Part shown: in pieces, positions 44,002 through 56,300 of the stretch
How the letters are laid out: each line of letters opens with the position of its first letter
How positions within the stretch are numbered: the stretch's first letter is position 1
DNA from: Pascua guehoae
Taxonomy: Eukaryota; Basidiomycota; Tremellomycetes; Trichosporonales; Trichosporonaceae
DNA: 64,000 nucleotides
Reading direction: 5' to 3'
Assembly (NCBI GenBank): GCA_001600415.1
Contig: BCJX01000009.1
Span: 416,074 to 480,073 of the forward strand
The notes under the pieces: generated by a model
What the model saw: only the letters and a program-made list of their open reading frames with translations
Database searches by the model: none
Told to the model about the DNA's origin: nothing
Made by a program: the position numbers and the translations under genes

Positions 44002-47000
44002 GTGTGACGGAGAGAGCGGAGGTGGGTAGGAGAGGAATGCGCCGCGAGGTCACAAAAGTGTTGGAGAGAGCGTGTGGGGAGGGTGGAGGGCTAGAACTAG
44101 GTCAGGAATTGGTGGTGGCGCTTGGAATGGGGGCGAGGACGAGGGCGGGGATTGTGCCGATGAAGACGAGGATTGTGACGATGTGGACAAGGCGACGGCG
44201 GGGACGAGGCCTGATTGACCTCCATGCGCTCTGTCCTACAGCCCGGGGCGCTTGCAATGACGAAGAGGGTGAAATGGAGAGGACGAGACGGGATGGGCCC
44301 TAGCCGGCCGCTCGATGTCCTCACGACACGGGCACGGCGCATTCGGTGATGACGTTGACGACGACGAGATGAGATGAGGACAAGAGAGAGAGATCGAGAG
44401 GAATGTGTACCCAGCACCCAACGCCACCGGGCGCGTGTGCACGACAGTTGTTGTGCCAAAGCAGAGCACAATGGTTTGGGCAAACGTCACTTGCCCACCC
44501 CACTGCGTGCTGTTGCGCCACGATCAAATGAGACGAACCCACCGTCTCCTCTATACCGTCCATCCTGTGCTATACCCTTCCCTTGGTGTGCTGTACCATT
44601 GTCCGCCTGCCGTACCATTCCCTCCCCGCAGCACCTAACGTACCTAACGCAAAGAGCACTGGGGCTACCAGGATGGCGACATTGTGACGCTCCTCGACGA
44701 CTCGGGCGACTCGCGCAGCATGCCCACACGCCAGAACATTATCAACGCGATGCGCTGGCTCGTCCAAGGTGCCCAAAAGGACGATGCGCTCTTCTTCCAC
44801 TAGTGAGTGGGTGTAGTGTTGGAATTGAGGGGGGCAGAGACGGGTGAGGAGGTAGTGTACCAAGTAGGGCGATGACACAGAGACGGGTGAGGGGAGGGAG
44901 TGTGCACCAGATGTCCAAGCGGAGAGAGTAGGACACGAGCGAGTGCTGGGACATGTCAGGTTGAAGGCCGCAGCGGCAACTAGAGAGGCCGGTGAGGGGC
45001 AGCGGGCGAGCAGGCATTCGACGGTCGTGGTCGTCGAGACGTTGGAAGACGACACGAATCAGAAGGGGTATGGTCTGTTTGGGTGGAAAGAGAGCAACGT
45101 AAACGAGGATGTGAACAAGTGGGCATTCGCAGGCGGTTGCCCCCCATCTCGTAGTCCCGTCCTTAGCCTCAGGCCCATACCCTAACCAACTCGATCGAGG
45201 GTAGAAAAACAGTCACGCTCACACGCAGCTCGGGCCACGGTGTGCAGGTCGAAGCCCAGAGCGCCATCGAGGCCGACGGCATGGCAGAGGCCGTCTGCCC
45301 GCTCGACTACGAGCAGGCGGGCATGCTCGCGGATTATGACAGTGAGTCCCAACCCGCAGGAATTTAGAATCGGTGCTAACGGTATCAGTGTGAGTACAGA
45401 GAGCAATCCCGAGAAAGTGGAGAGGCAGCACACGATGCGCACATGCTGTTGCGTCGCCTGTGATCAGCCACCTCTTCACACGGGCAGCTGGGACAAACAC
45501 GGGCGCCGTTGAAGCAGGTACAAGCACAGGACAAGTTTGCACATCGAGGCAGATCCTAAATCATCCTCTGCTGCTGTGCCCTTTCATTCCTCCCTTGCCC
45601 ATTCCGCTCCCTCTCCTACATTTTCCTCATTCCCCTCCTCTTCTACCTCTTCCCTCATTCCTCCCATTTTCTACCTCTCCTCTCCTCACCTCTCTTCCTC
45701 TCCTGCTCTACCCTCTCCGCCGATCACGCTCGACCTCTCCCATTCCACTGTACCCGCTGACCCCAGCTATGAGCTCCTCGTCAGGCCACTCCCCGCTGGC
45801 TGCCGCCTGACTGCCATCTTTGACTCGTGCCACTCTGGCACCGTCCTCAACCTCCCGTATGCTGTGAGTATCTTTCTCGGCAAATTACCTCCAATGAAAC
45901 GCCTTTGGGGGCACACCATTTCACTTGTCTTTCAGCCCCCATGACCCAGCGTCCAACCTTCTGTGACCTTCTGCGTATGTTTTTGCTCTTGGGTCATCCG
46001 CGGTAAGCGGTGCTTGCCCCCTGCTCTCCTACCCGGAGTATCCCAATTTGCAACCCCCGTCTCCAGTAGTCGTGTGCTCTAGTCGTCTCCCGTGTCTCTG
46101 CAGCGCTTCTGCAGCCTTCTCACGCGTTCTCTCAAATTTCCCACTTTCTTGCCCGCCTTTTGCATCCTCGTAGATGTCCCCCTTCCGTCCCATTCCATGC
46201 GCTTCCACACCCGATTCCATCCCCTTCCACCCCATTCCTCCAGATCCCCTGCCTCTCGCTAATACCAGTACTCGACTGCGGGCAAGATCAAGGAGCCCAA
46301 CATGGCCGCGGCCGGCGGCAAGGCACTCCTCAGCTCGGGTATGCAGTATGTGCGTGGCGACAGCGCCGGTGCCGTCAAGTCGCTCTTCTCGGCCGCAACT
46401 GGCATCTTCAAGGAGAGGCAGGCCGACGCCAAGCTCCGCGAGGAGAACCACTCGGACGCAGATGTGGTCATGTGGAGTGGCTGCAAGGATGAGCAGACGG
46501 TGAGTAGCGCCAGAGTTGGCAAGAGGGCAGAGGATCCGCGGCTTGTCAACGAGAGGCGTCAGCTTTGCCAACGAGAGTCGTCAAGACTGCCCCGGTCAAC
46601 TATCGGTGTCCTAGCTTTTGCGGTCTTTGGATCATTGTCCCGTAACTTCCCAGCGCTAATGCCAGTCCGCCGACGCGAGCATCGAGGGCCAGGCCACCGG
46701 CGCCATGTCCTATGTGAGTCCATCAGAGTCGAGTGGTTGTAAACTAGCTCCGGCCGGCCGCACTCATCCAAGCGCGGGATCGGCTTGCTGCGCTTGGCCA
46801 ACGCCAGAGGCATGTCCAGAGCCAACCCCCCCCCCCTTCTCGCTGCTGTTCGCGCTCGTACTCTTGTTCACACGCTCACGCCCAGGCCATTGTCCGCGCC
46901 CTGAACGCGAACCCGCAGCAGTCGTACAAGAGCCTCCTGCAGTCTGTGCGCGCCGAGATGCAGAACGGCGGGTACACGCAGAAGCCGCAGCTCAGCTCCA

Positions 47001-47167
47001 GTCATCGTGAGTTTCGAGGGTATTTGATTGGAGGGCTCTTTGGCCGCGCGCGACGTCAACACGGCTCGTGTTGTTCGGTTCAAGCGGGGGTTGCTCGAGT
47101 GCTGTTCTGCCTGTAATGCGCCTAGCTGACAATAGCGATCGACACGGACGACATGTTTGTCGCCTAA
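43184..47167 (+). CDS. MCA1: Type I metacaspase with Gln/Tyr-rich prodomain
   Basis: Cysteine protease that cleaves after Arg/Lys and acts in protein quality control and cell death. Supported exons: 43184-43465, 43802-43883, 44655-44802, 45229-45341, 45767-45863, 46269-46499, 46666-46713, 46886-47006, 47136-47167. The prodomain is a YQQQGYQ repeat (about residues 5-75). Then come [30 protein letters not shown] (catalytic His174), [24 protein letters not shown] (catalytic Cys at about 230), [11 protein letters not shown] and [10 protein letters not shown]. The end is DTDDMFVA. The join between 45341 and 45767 is unresolved: frames fit only if one extra base (a T at 45389, between CAG and GTGAGT) is inserted as a one-base exon, and the usual GxIxDDE loop is missing. 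With it the product is about 384 residues. Introns 2, 3 and 45864-46268 exceed 400 nt, and intron 2 has a 31-G run. Confidence 0.85.
43970..44000 (+). repeat. Poly-G tract of 31 bases in metacaspase intron 2
   Basis: Uninterrupted G run; its length may be inexact in the assembly. Confidence 0.9.
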
Positions 47168-47489
47168 GCGAGCCGAGCGCGAGGGCGGGGCGGCACAGAG
47201 TCGGCACAGCCAGGTCCGCTTCGAACGGGTCTGCTCCAAAGGCCAGCTGTGTGTCAAACGGCCGCATCGCAATCGCCAAACGGCCAAAAAGTCAAGGTAA
47301 TGTCAAGGTCAAGGTCATGCCATGGTCAGCGTCATAGAAGTGGAGTGCATGGAACGGGTAATGTTAGTCACGTCGCATGAATGTCTCACCTGTGAAATGT
47401 GCGGTGCGCGCGACGCGTCAGTGTGGATGTCACAGTGTGCATGTCCACACAAACGGGTGCACAGTGACCGCCGACCTTGTTGCATCCAT
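47168..47489. other. Gap between convergent metacaspase and hydrolase genes
   Basis: 322 bp of 3' flanks. AAGGTCAAGGTCATG microrepeat near 47295-47320; no gene seen. Confidence 0.5.
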
Positions 47490-48500
47490 CTAGAACCCAC
47501 AGCGGTCCATCCACCGCTCGACTTGCTGTCTGTCAGCACTGCACCGAGCAGGCCTCTGAGCACGTAGTGTGGCTTGGTTGGTGGGAGCACGCTCGTAGCA
47601 GCTCGGCGTGGTTTCATCGACACGGGCGACAGACCTCAAAGGTCGCAAACTTGACCCTCGCTGCGATCCTCTACGAGCCCACGCTGCGCCCCGCCGAGCC
47701 CGAACCGCCACAATCCACGCGCCACAGCGCCGCCAGCCCCGAAACGCCCCACTCACCATCCGTGTCCCCTCCCCGCGCGGCCCATCCACCATGCCCTCCA
47801 CGACGACCCCCTTGCCGCCCCGCCCGACGCCCTCGGCCTCGGCCCTCCCCACGCGGCTCGCGCGCACCGCCCCCTCACTCCCCGGTTCGGGCATAAGGAG
47901 GATCGGGAAACGCGGCTCATAGTTGAACGTCGGCCACGCCCAGTCCTTGTCGGTGCGCGGATCCTCATCCGGCGGCGGGGCGACGAGCACGAGCCCGCTC
48001 GCGGGGTGGTCGGACACGTAGGCCTGCGCGACGAGGCACGCGGGGCCCGACGCGACCACGACGGGCGGGAAGGGGATGGCGAGCAGGCGGATCTGGGACG
48101 CGAGTTCGGATGCCGGCGCGGAGATCGCGCGCGGGATCGAAGCGCCGCCCCTGCTCCCATCCACACTGCCATCCCCNCCCCCCCCCCCCCCCCCNCCCCC
48201 AGTCCCAGCACTAGCACCGGACTCGTCGACGCTCACGTCCACCTCGACGGTGGTATAGCCGCGCTGCGCAAACATGTCTGCCCAGTCGCGCCAGCTCGCG
48301 TCCGTCTCCTTTGCCCACGAGAGCCCGGGGGTGCGCACGAGGACCAACGGGGTGGGACACTCGCGCGGCGCAAAGCGCGAGGGGTCGCGGACGACCCAGC
48401 GCGTGCATGTCGACGAGTGCCGGTGGGATGCGAAGGCGAGTGTGGAGAGGGAGAGGGCCGTGAGGGGCCGGAGAGGGAGGCGGAATGGGAGGAAGGACAT
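47490..48500 (-). CDS. Alpha/beta-hydrolase-like protein, possibly mitochondrial, nucleophile elbow altered
   Basis: Exons 47757-48500 and 47490-47525 give about 259 residues. The N-terminus is rich in Arg, Ser and Leu without acids (MSFLPFRLPLRPLTALSLST), consistent with a mitochondrial presequence. The body follows a small hydrolase fold: PLVLVRTPG, WADMFAQRGYTTVEVDVS, LLAIPFPPVVVASGPACLVA, SGLVLVAPP and RFPILLMPEPG. At the strand-5 turn, where hydrolases have GxSxG, the protein reads SGPAC, so the usual serine nucleophile is not in place. The short last exon (QVERWMDRCGF) follows a GTGAGT donor and a GCTGACAGACAG acceptor and gives a natural end. Two Ns (48178, 48195) in a C-homopolymer lie inside exon 1 (Gly run near residue 100), so the frame across it depends on the assembly. 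Confidence 0.6.
   Translation of the reverse strand: MSFLPFRLPLRPLTALSLSTLAFASHRHSSTCTRWVVRDPSRFAPRECPTPLVLVRTPGLSWAKETDASWRDWADMFAQRGYTTVEVDVSVDESGASAGTGXGGGGGXGDGSVDGSRGGASIPRAISAPASELASQIRLLAIPFPPVVVASGPACLVAQAYVSDHPASGLVLVAPPPDEDPRTDKDWAWPTFNYEPRFPILLMPEPGSEGAVRASRVGRAEAEGVGRGGKGVVVEGMVDGPRGEGTRMVSGAFRGWRRCGAWIVAVRARRGAAWARRGSQRGSSLRPLRSVARVDETTPSCYERAPTNQATLRAQRPARCSADRQQVERWMDRCGF
48177..48200. other. Ambiguous bases in a poly-C run inside a coding exon
   Basis: Single Ns flank a run of C within the hydrolase gene; the number of Gly codons here is uncertain. Confidence 0.95.
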
Positions 48501-50292
48501 TGTGGCGTGGTGGCTGGGGCTAGGTGCGGCTAGGTGGGGGCTGGGTGCGGGCTAGGTTGGGGCGACGAGGGAGTGGCGAGGGCGGCGCTCAGAGAGCTGG
48601 GTACCCCTGCGCGCTGCGGCAAAGTGCGAGGGTGCGGTGTGGACGCGGGAAGCGGACAGGTGGGAGCTAGAGGCTCACGCCGGGGGCAGAGCAGCGGCGC
48701 ACGCGGATGCGCAACTGTTCACACTCCACAGACTCGAGGACGAGGTCGACGTGACGGGGTCGTGACGGGGTCGAGACAATGAGGACGCGAGGTGTGGAGC
48801 AGCAGAAAAAAAGAAAAGTGGTGTGTGTCAGAGTAATGAGAGACGACTTTTGTCAGTGCCTGCTCCAACTCACCCATGGCCGAATTGGAGCGGCGTGTGG
48901 CGGACAGGACATGACACATGACATCATTGGCCCATTTGCCATTTCTGGGCCATTTGCGTTTGTTTCGGGCTCGGGTTTGGTCCGTTTCCCAGTCAGCAGT
49001 CGGTATCCAGTCGTATCGGCCTGCGACTGTCAATGGCAACGCTCCCCACGTACCACTCTGAGCGCTGCCACGATGTGTACAGGCAACGGCGGGTCGAAAG
49101 GCCTGGCAGGATGCCGACTCGTGGCCGTTCATGCAGTGCCTGCTGGTCAGTCTCGCCCTGTGCCACTGATGTGACGGACGTTTACAGAATGTCCGAGTCT
49201 GCACCGTACCGTCGTCAGCTGCACGATGTTACTGTGCTGTGCGGTGAGCAGCGGGGATAGCCCCAACCCGGACAGGGTACTTAATTAAGGCTTTGTGGGG
49301 TTAGGTTTGAGCCCGGTGCTCCAAAACGGGCGGCTTGGAGTGCGCCTGCTTGGTTACAGTTGCCCTTCCTGGCCTGGTGTCAGCATTCACTACGGGCTGC
49401 TAGTTGCTAGGCTGCTGTGCTCCACCGCGAGCTAGAGCACCAGGGAGCGTTTAGGCAGATTGCGAGGTTTGGCTTCCAGGCAAGTGTACAGCTCGGTGTA
49501 CCACTGTGCTGGTTCTGGTGGGGTGGGAATCCAATCTACTCCACGTGCGCTCATATGCCGCCTGCCGCGGTTGTTGCCACCATGCCGTGCCGCCATCGTG
49601 GAGCGGGGCCGGCCTGGGGTGTGGTGCGTGTGTAGAAATCTCAAATGGCCGCAGACATCCGCGCCAAATACTCCGCGGGCCGCGAGGGTTTGCGCTTCGC
49701 ACTCCAACTCCACATCGTGTGGGCGGAGGGGGCAAGACTATACGCCATTCATAACAACCTATGAAAACTGTGGAACTGCAGAATTGCTCGACTGCTCTAC
49801 TGTACAAAATCGGCACCCGCGCCGGCGCCGGCGTCGCACGCCCGACCGTTTTTATTGGGTTTTCTAAATCCTCCAAGGGGGGGAACAGAGGTCGAGCACG
49901 GGTCTCGGCCTCGGTCGGTTCAGGCGCAACAGCGCGATGACCGAGACGTCGTCCGAGGTTTCAAGCCGAACCGAGCCTCCACCCCCGCTCGTGTCTATGT
50001 TTTTGCGGCCGCGGCATGCGTGGTGACTGACCCTTTGCGTCAGAGCCACGTGGAAGCCGACGGCGATACTTTTTGTCCAATTGAGATCCGGAAATCCGGC
50101 GAGTGTTTGAGAGAGGGTAACGCAAGGCGGGGTGGGGAAGGGTGCTGGGTGGAAGCACATTGCCGCGCGTGCCGCGCCAAGTGGGTTCACGTGAGAGGGG
50201 TGGTCGTCGTTCACGTGGGTTCGGATCCAACTCTGCGAGCGTGCGGGTCAAACCCTCCCACTCGCGGGACTTGGCCAACGTCCGCGCACCGG
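48501..50292. other. Intergenic region without recognised gene
   Basis: 1.8 kb. No domain, tRNA or clear repeat family is seen; only short frames on either strand. Confidence 0.5.
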
Positions 50293-52536
50293 CTAGCTCG
50301 GCGTGTTGCCGTCGTTTGGGAGCTGGGCGAGAAAGTCGTCGACGTTGAATTCGTTTTCAAACGCAGAGTCGTCCGGGCCAACCAAGGTCGGGTTACCGAG
50401 GTGCTGATGCTGGTTGCCGATGCTCTGGTTGCCGCTCGAAGGCACGGGTGGGGGAGCTAGTGGTGCCTGGTTGGTCTGACCCTGTGGCATGGATGTCGGC
50501 ATGGCCGGCAGGTGTCCCTGGTCCATCGGGTGTCCCTGGGGCAGGTCGAGGCCCATTGAGCGGACAAGCGAGTCGATGCTCTCCTGGAGCTTGTCGACAT
50601 CGTCGCCCACGCCCGCAGCCTTTTGGTACGCACCCATCAGGTCGTTGGCATTGTTCACAAGGCCCTGGTTCATCTGAGGCAACGGCGAGAAGAGTGCCAG
50701 GGTGGGATCCGTGTTGTCAGACGATGGCGCGACAACACCCTTGACCGGGGCTGTGAGCGACTGCGCCTGCGCACTCGAGTTGAGCGAGTTGAGGAACATT
50801 TGCGCAGCAGCTGGCGACTGGAGAATCGAGCCGATCGTCGTCTGCAACAGCGACGGGTCGAGGTTGAGGCCCGACTGGTCCATATTGTTGGGCAGGTGTG
50901 ATCCGACCGTCGTCTTTGAAGCGTCGTTTGCATTGTTAGAGCCCGTAAAGTGCCCAACCGTATTGTGGTTGTCGTCGGTCGTAGAGCGCAGGTCGACCGT
51001 GTCGGAAAGAGGCGAGATGCCGCCCTGGTGCAACGTCGGGTCCTGCGCCGGAGCATAGCCGGGCTTGACGCCCATGGCCGTGCTGGCCGACGAGGTAGAC
51101 CGCGAGTGCGACAGAGGCGAGCCCTCTTCGTCGGTCGGGAGCGCCTGGAAGCGATGCGAGTTTGATGCCCACGGCTCGACGCTCGAGCGGCTCGATCCGT
51201 TGGTTGACTGGTATGCCTCTGGCTCTGCAACAAGGTCAGAGTCCGTTTCCGTGTATCGTCCACACTTTGCGCCGTTGCGCCAGTAGTCACCTTGGATCTC
51301 GACGAGGCGGCCAGTGGCTGGATCATATTCTTCGCCGCCTTCAATCAGCAGGCGGCGCCGCTTCTTGCTGCTCGGCTCCTCGGCCGTCGACTCTTCGCGG
51401 TTACGGGTTCCCATGCCCCCGCGCCGCATAGCCTCCTTGAGGCCCTTGAGGCCCTCGCCCTCGGTGCCAAACAGGCGCTCGAGGAACGACACAATCAGGT
51501 CAATCGTCTCTTCATGCTTTTGCTGCCGCTCGCGAGACTCGAGAGCCTCGCGCCACAGGTGCTCGTTGGATGCTTGAAGCGCCTTGAGATCGGCACCGAT
51601 CGCCGCCTGCGTCTGGCGGATCGCGTTAATGCCCGACTGGATGGCGTGCAGGTCTGCGAGTTGGCCCACTGGCCCAACCAGAGGTCCCGCCTCGCCCTCC
51701 ACCGTGCCATCCGTCAAGAGGTGCACACCTGGATAACCAGGGTTGCCAGTGATTTGCGCATTGGCGGCAGCCTGGCGTGCAGACGAGCGCGTGCCGGTCG
51801 CCCCAGAGGATGGTGTCGGTGGTGTCGTAGATGCTGCGGCGGCCGGTCGGTTATTCTTGCGGGTCACCCGTGCCAGCAGCTGGGGTTGGTCGCGCTTGAA
51901 AAATGGGTTGACAAACTCCCACAGCTCGGATGGCGACTCGTTTTTGAGCACACCAGACTGCAGGTGCGGTACCTTGTGGAAGCCGTACATGTTGAGCTGT
52001 CGTACAAAGCTGGAAAAGTTTGCGTGCTTGAAGAATCGCGGGAGAAGCTCTTTGCCGAATCGCTCATGGTTGGGTACTGCAAGGCGTCAGCCGGGGCCCT
52101 TGGATAGCGAGCAAGGCTGCTGCTGGTGGTCGACGGTTTGTTGAGAGGGCTGTGCATGTCGGGTGCGTCAAGACTAACCAAAGAATGAGTCGCCCGACTC
52201 GGCCCAGTATATCAAGTCGTCGGTCTCGGGGTCGGAGACCATGCTGCATGGTGTCAGTTGACGAACCGACCCTGGCGCCCCCGCCATAGGGCTGCGGGGT
52301 GGGTGGCGTAGGCCCGAGGAAGGTCAAGGGACGCACCTGTACAACTTGTTGAGGAAGGCTGGGACCTTGACAACTTCTCCATTCTCGCCGACGCTGAGAC
52401 CAGGTTTGTTGACAGCAACGTCCGAGTTGGAGGCAGTTTGGGCGGTAGTAGAAGTATAAGGGGAAGTTGGTTCAGCCTTTGGCTGGATGGTGGTGTGCCG
52501 GCTGGGGCCAGCTACTGCTGCAAGGTTTGTGGTCAT
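50293..52536 (-). CDS. HSF1: Heat-shock transcription factor HSF1
   Basis: Exons 52337-52536, 52179-52243 and 50293-52076 give 682 residues. The DNA-binding winged helix spans about 57-160: [31 protein letters not shown], then [34 protein letters not shown], the HSF signature. A heptad-repeat trimerisation coiled coil follows (about 250-320, [19 protein letters not shown]... [25 protein letters not shown]). Then come a basic cluster (SKKRRRLL), a disordered Ser/Gln/Asn-rich activation region, and an acidic-aromatic end ([14 protein letters not shown]). The factor binds nGAAn repeats and controls chaperone genes. The two introns interrupt the DNA-binding domain; one donor is the less common GTTAGT. 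The gene is divergent from the LRR gene. Confidence 0.95.
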
Positions 52537-53386
52537 GGCGGTGGGTGGTTGCGTCGGGGGGGGGGGGGGGGCAAGTTTGCCGGTTGAGAGAAGAATGGGG
52601 GAGCGCACAGACGTGTGGGATTATATATGGTGCTGTGGTGTCCGGTATGTGGTGTGTTGGTGTTGATGATGCCGTCAAGGTGGTGGTGAGGATGTTGATG
52701 TTGTTTGAGTGGATGGATGATGACGATGATTCAAAAGGTATAGTCCGATGCCGGACGGGTTGCATTTGAGAGAATCTGTTCAAATCTCAAAGAAATTCAC
52801 CTAGGCGGAGTTTTTCCTATCGCCCGTTACCACGATGCACATGCTTGGCACGGAATTCCTATTCAACTTATACTAGATCCACCGGAATAATTTTCACCAT
52901 CAATTAGCCAACTCTCAAATTCTGATTAGGATCTCAAATCTTGGCCCCACGTGGTCCAGGTGCCGTTAGGCATGGAAGAATCTCGAATGATCTACTACGT
53001 GCCTATGGGATCAATCATTAGGCACGCGAAATGGGCTTTTGTTCACGTGGAGGTACCGTGGGTTTAGCGTGGTCAAAATTACACGTGGTGCATGTGGCCG
53101 AGGGCCCCTGTGTCCTGTGAGCATGCGAACGCGACCCACGGTGCCCCAAGTTAGTTACCCACGGTGGAGGATTGAGAATGGAGAATGGGTTGGGCTGGGC
53201 TGCATTGCAAGTACGCAAGTGCGGCTCATGGCTCGTGGCTCATGGCCTTCCTTCCTTCCTTGGCTCGTGGCGCAGTCGACTTCCTCGTCATTCACCTCTA
53301 CCTACCTCAACCACAAACCACAGAGCAATCCCCCTTATCCATCTCTCGACCATTGTTCACTCTCTCCTCATCAACATCTGCCCATC
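52537..53386. promoter_or_regulatory. Divergent promoter region, HSF1 / LRR gene
   Basis: 850 bp with a G-run near 52557-52571 in the HSF1 leader and an AT-richer centre (52770-53030). I looked for a GAAnnTTCnnGAA heat-shock element and found only imperfect pieces. Confidence 0.5.
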
Positions 53387-56300
53387 ATGGGCAGTGATAC
53401 CGACCAGAGTAACCCCAGCCCCAAACAGGCATCGCCTCCTCCCGACAACACCTCATCCCCAGCGGCATCCTCATCGCCATCCCCACCTCCACCAGGCGCG
53501 TCCGCGTCGGACGAGACGACTGTGCAGTCGCCTGACACGCCCACTCCTGCGCCCGAGCCATCAACCTCCACGCCGACGACCCCATCTCCGCCAACCGACT
53601 CGTCAGCAAGCAAGTCGGACGTGTCATCAGTTCCTTCTGAGCATGCCAACCACCGTAACCGGCCGCCTCCTGTGCCGCCAAAGCCGGGGCCACCGCCGAC
53701 ACCGGTTCCACGGCGCCGACCCAAGCCACCAACAAGGGGTATTCTCAAGCCCCCTCCACCACCGGCCAAGCCAACACTTGGGAACCGCCTCCGGGACATG
53801 GTTGTCGGCTCGGTGACGGGCGAGACGGCGGGCGGCCCAGGTGGCCCAACGCATGGCGGGCCGCACAATGCGGCCGTTAGCACGCTGAGCGCACTGTCTG
53901 GCCGTCTTGGACTGGGATTCAGTCGATTCGCCAACAAGGACGACCAGCAGCCTCCGCAGCAGGCAAGAGCCCCCGCGCGTGTGCAACCCCCGCCCACCAG
54001 CCCACCGCCGCCCGTTAGCGAACGCGTGAGGGACAAGCAGCCCTTGAAACGTGCCGCGTTTGTGCTCCCCTCCATCTCAATCACGTATCCGATCCGCGCA
54101 CAACAAGAGCCGTGGAGCGCACAGGTGCTCGAGGACCGTGACAAGGTGGGTGGTCGCATCCCGAGACGAGTGCTGAAACGCGTAGATTGAGGCGCGTCAG
54201 CGCATGCTCCTCTCAACAGCCAGCGGAGCAGAGTACTGGACATCGATGCGGCTCATCAAGCTGTACGAGAGCGCGTGCCGTGGCCGTGAAGAGAAACCTC
54301 GCTTGGGTATCGTGCGAGCTCTCCAAGCCATCCCCGCTTCTCCACACCCTCGTCTTCTCCATCTCATCCTTCACGACACCCCCGCCGAACCCCACCCTCA
54401 TCCCGCACCATACCCCCTCGAGATCACCCTGAATCGTTACGCGGCCGAAGCGCTGGCAGACGTCTTGACTGTCGAATGGGGGCTGGGCCAGCTGCGACTC
54501 GAGCGTGGTGTACTCGAGACCGAGGCAGCGCTAAAGCCGATCCTCCACGCGCTCCTCGTTAGCGGCACCCTCCCCAGCCTCAGTCTCGCCGGCAACAGGA
54601 AGATCAAGGCCGCTGGATGGCGCCTCGTTGCCGTGTTCCTGAAACGAGTGGGTTGAAGACTTGTTGCCGAGATTGCTAACCCGTTAGGCGCACTCGCTCA
54701 AGTTTATTGATCTGTCGGACATCACATGGGACCGTAAAAGCATCGAGTATATTGTGCAAGCGCTCAGTTCGGCGCCGGCGCAGAGCCCGACTCGGAATGG
54801 ACGTCGCACAGGCGAGCGGCAAGACGATGACGACGATAGTGACAGTGACTCAGAGTCGCCTACACTCTACTCTCCGTTCCTCCCTCCTGCTCCTCTGCTC
54901 AAGGAGGGTGAGGACAAGAACCTCCCATCGACTGTGCAGACGCTCCGCATGGACAACTGCAACTTCCGGTCTCTGGCTCTCGAGGCCTTGGCACAAGGTG
55001 TGCGGTCTTCGGTTCTGAAGAATATTTCACTTCGTCGCAACCGTATCGGGCCGCTCGGTGCCGTTGCAATTGCGGTCATGATTCGTGACTACCCCGACAC
55101 GACGGCAATGAGCCTGCTTGCGCCATTTGCGGCATCCAATACGGATGGACATTACACGCCGCGGTTGCGGCGAGGCACACCCGAAGTGCAGCTGCCAAAC
55201 GAAGACTCGAGTCTTCCGCCAATCCCCCTCGTTGTCTCATCATCGGCGGGCGGGGTCACGTCCCGCGTCGTGCCAGAGGGCTACCGCCCGCCACCGGCGC
55301 CCAGGCACCCGCTCGTCATGCCTGGCGGCGGATACAGCGCGATGCAGGACGGTGCCGGCTTGTCGCTCAGCTCGACGTCGGTGGAGGGCAAGTTAACTGC
55401 TGCCGAGCATGGCGTCGCGTCACTTGCACTGCAGCGGAGCGTCCGCGCACTCGACGGCGTGGAGCGTATCGGATCATTGCTCACTCTGGATCTCAAGAGC
55501 AACGACATTCGCAACGGTGTCACGTATATTGCCCAGGTGCTCAAGCGGAACCGCACACTCAAGGTCCTCAATCTGAGTGACAACAAGCTCGAGCCGGCGG
55601 GGCTCGTCAGTCTCGCCGAGGCCCTCAAGTACAACTCGACGTTGGAGACGCTTGACATCAGCTCAAACCCCTGCTGTGGACCAACTCTCGAGGGTGTAAG
55701 TGGGACCTTTGTCACTGGGACAGTGGACCTGTAAGAGAGGCACTGATCCACTTTTAGATTGCCGCGCTCCGCACATCGTTCACAGTCAACAACAGCCTAA
55801 AACGCCTGTTCCTCTCGGACACGGGTCTGACCACCGAGGGCGCGATCGACCTTGCCGAGTTCCTGCCCGAGAACCGCGCCCTGTTGCATCTCGACTTGAC
55901 CGCCAACCCGCTCATCGGCACCGCGGGTGTCCTGGCCGTGGCGTCGGGACTCAAGTCGAACCACATCATTCGGTGTCTCGACGTCTCCATTCCGCCCAAC
56001 GACCCCGACCTTGCCGAGCTGTCGCAGTCGATCCTCCAATCATGTGTGCGCAACACCGAGATTGCCGCAGCAGCGATCAAGGAAAAGGAGGGCAAGGCCG
56101 CTCGTGCGCAGCGCGGTCACGAGGCCATCTGGGCGCCGATCAAAAGGTCTGCACTGGTGCGCCAGGTCAAGGCGGCCGACGCGGCGCGGGCACAGCGTGA
56201 GCGTGAAAAGGTTGCCCACAGTGTGCAGGGTCAGGCGCGCGAGTATGTGTACCGTCTGCGTCCCGAGGCGCTCCTCCCAGCCGCCGAGGAGACGGCCCGT

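Noticed and set aside
45366..45389. Alternative small metacaspase exon after TTTAG
   Set aside because: It fits the phase but would leave a preceding intron of only 24 nt, too short to splice.
47526..47756. Read-through C-terminus of the hydrolase-like protein
   Set aside because: Arg/Ala-rich and unlike a fold; a GTGAGT donor and CTGACAGACAG acceptor remove it in frame.
52537..53386. Heat-shock elements in the HSF1 promoter
   Set aside because: Only imperfect GAA/TTC pieces with wrong spacing were found.
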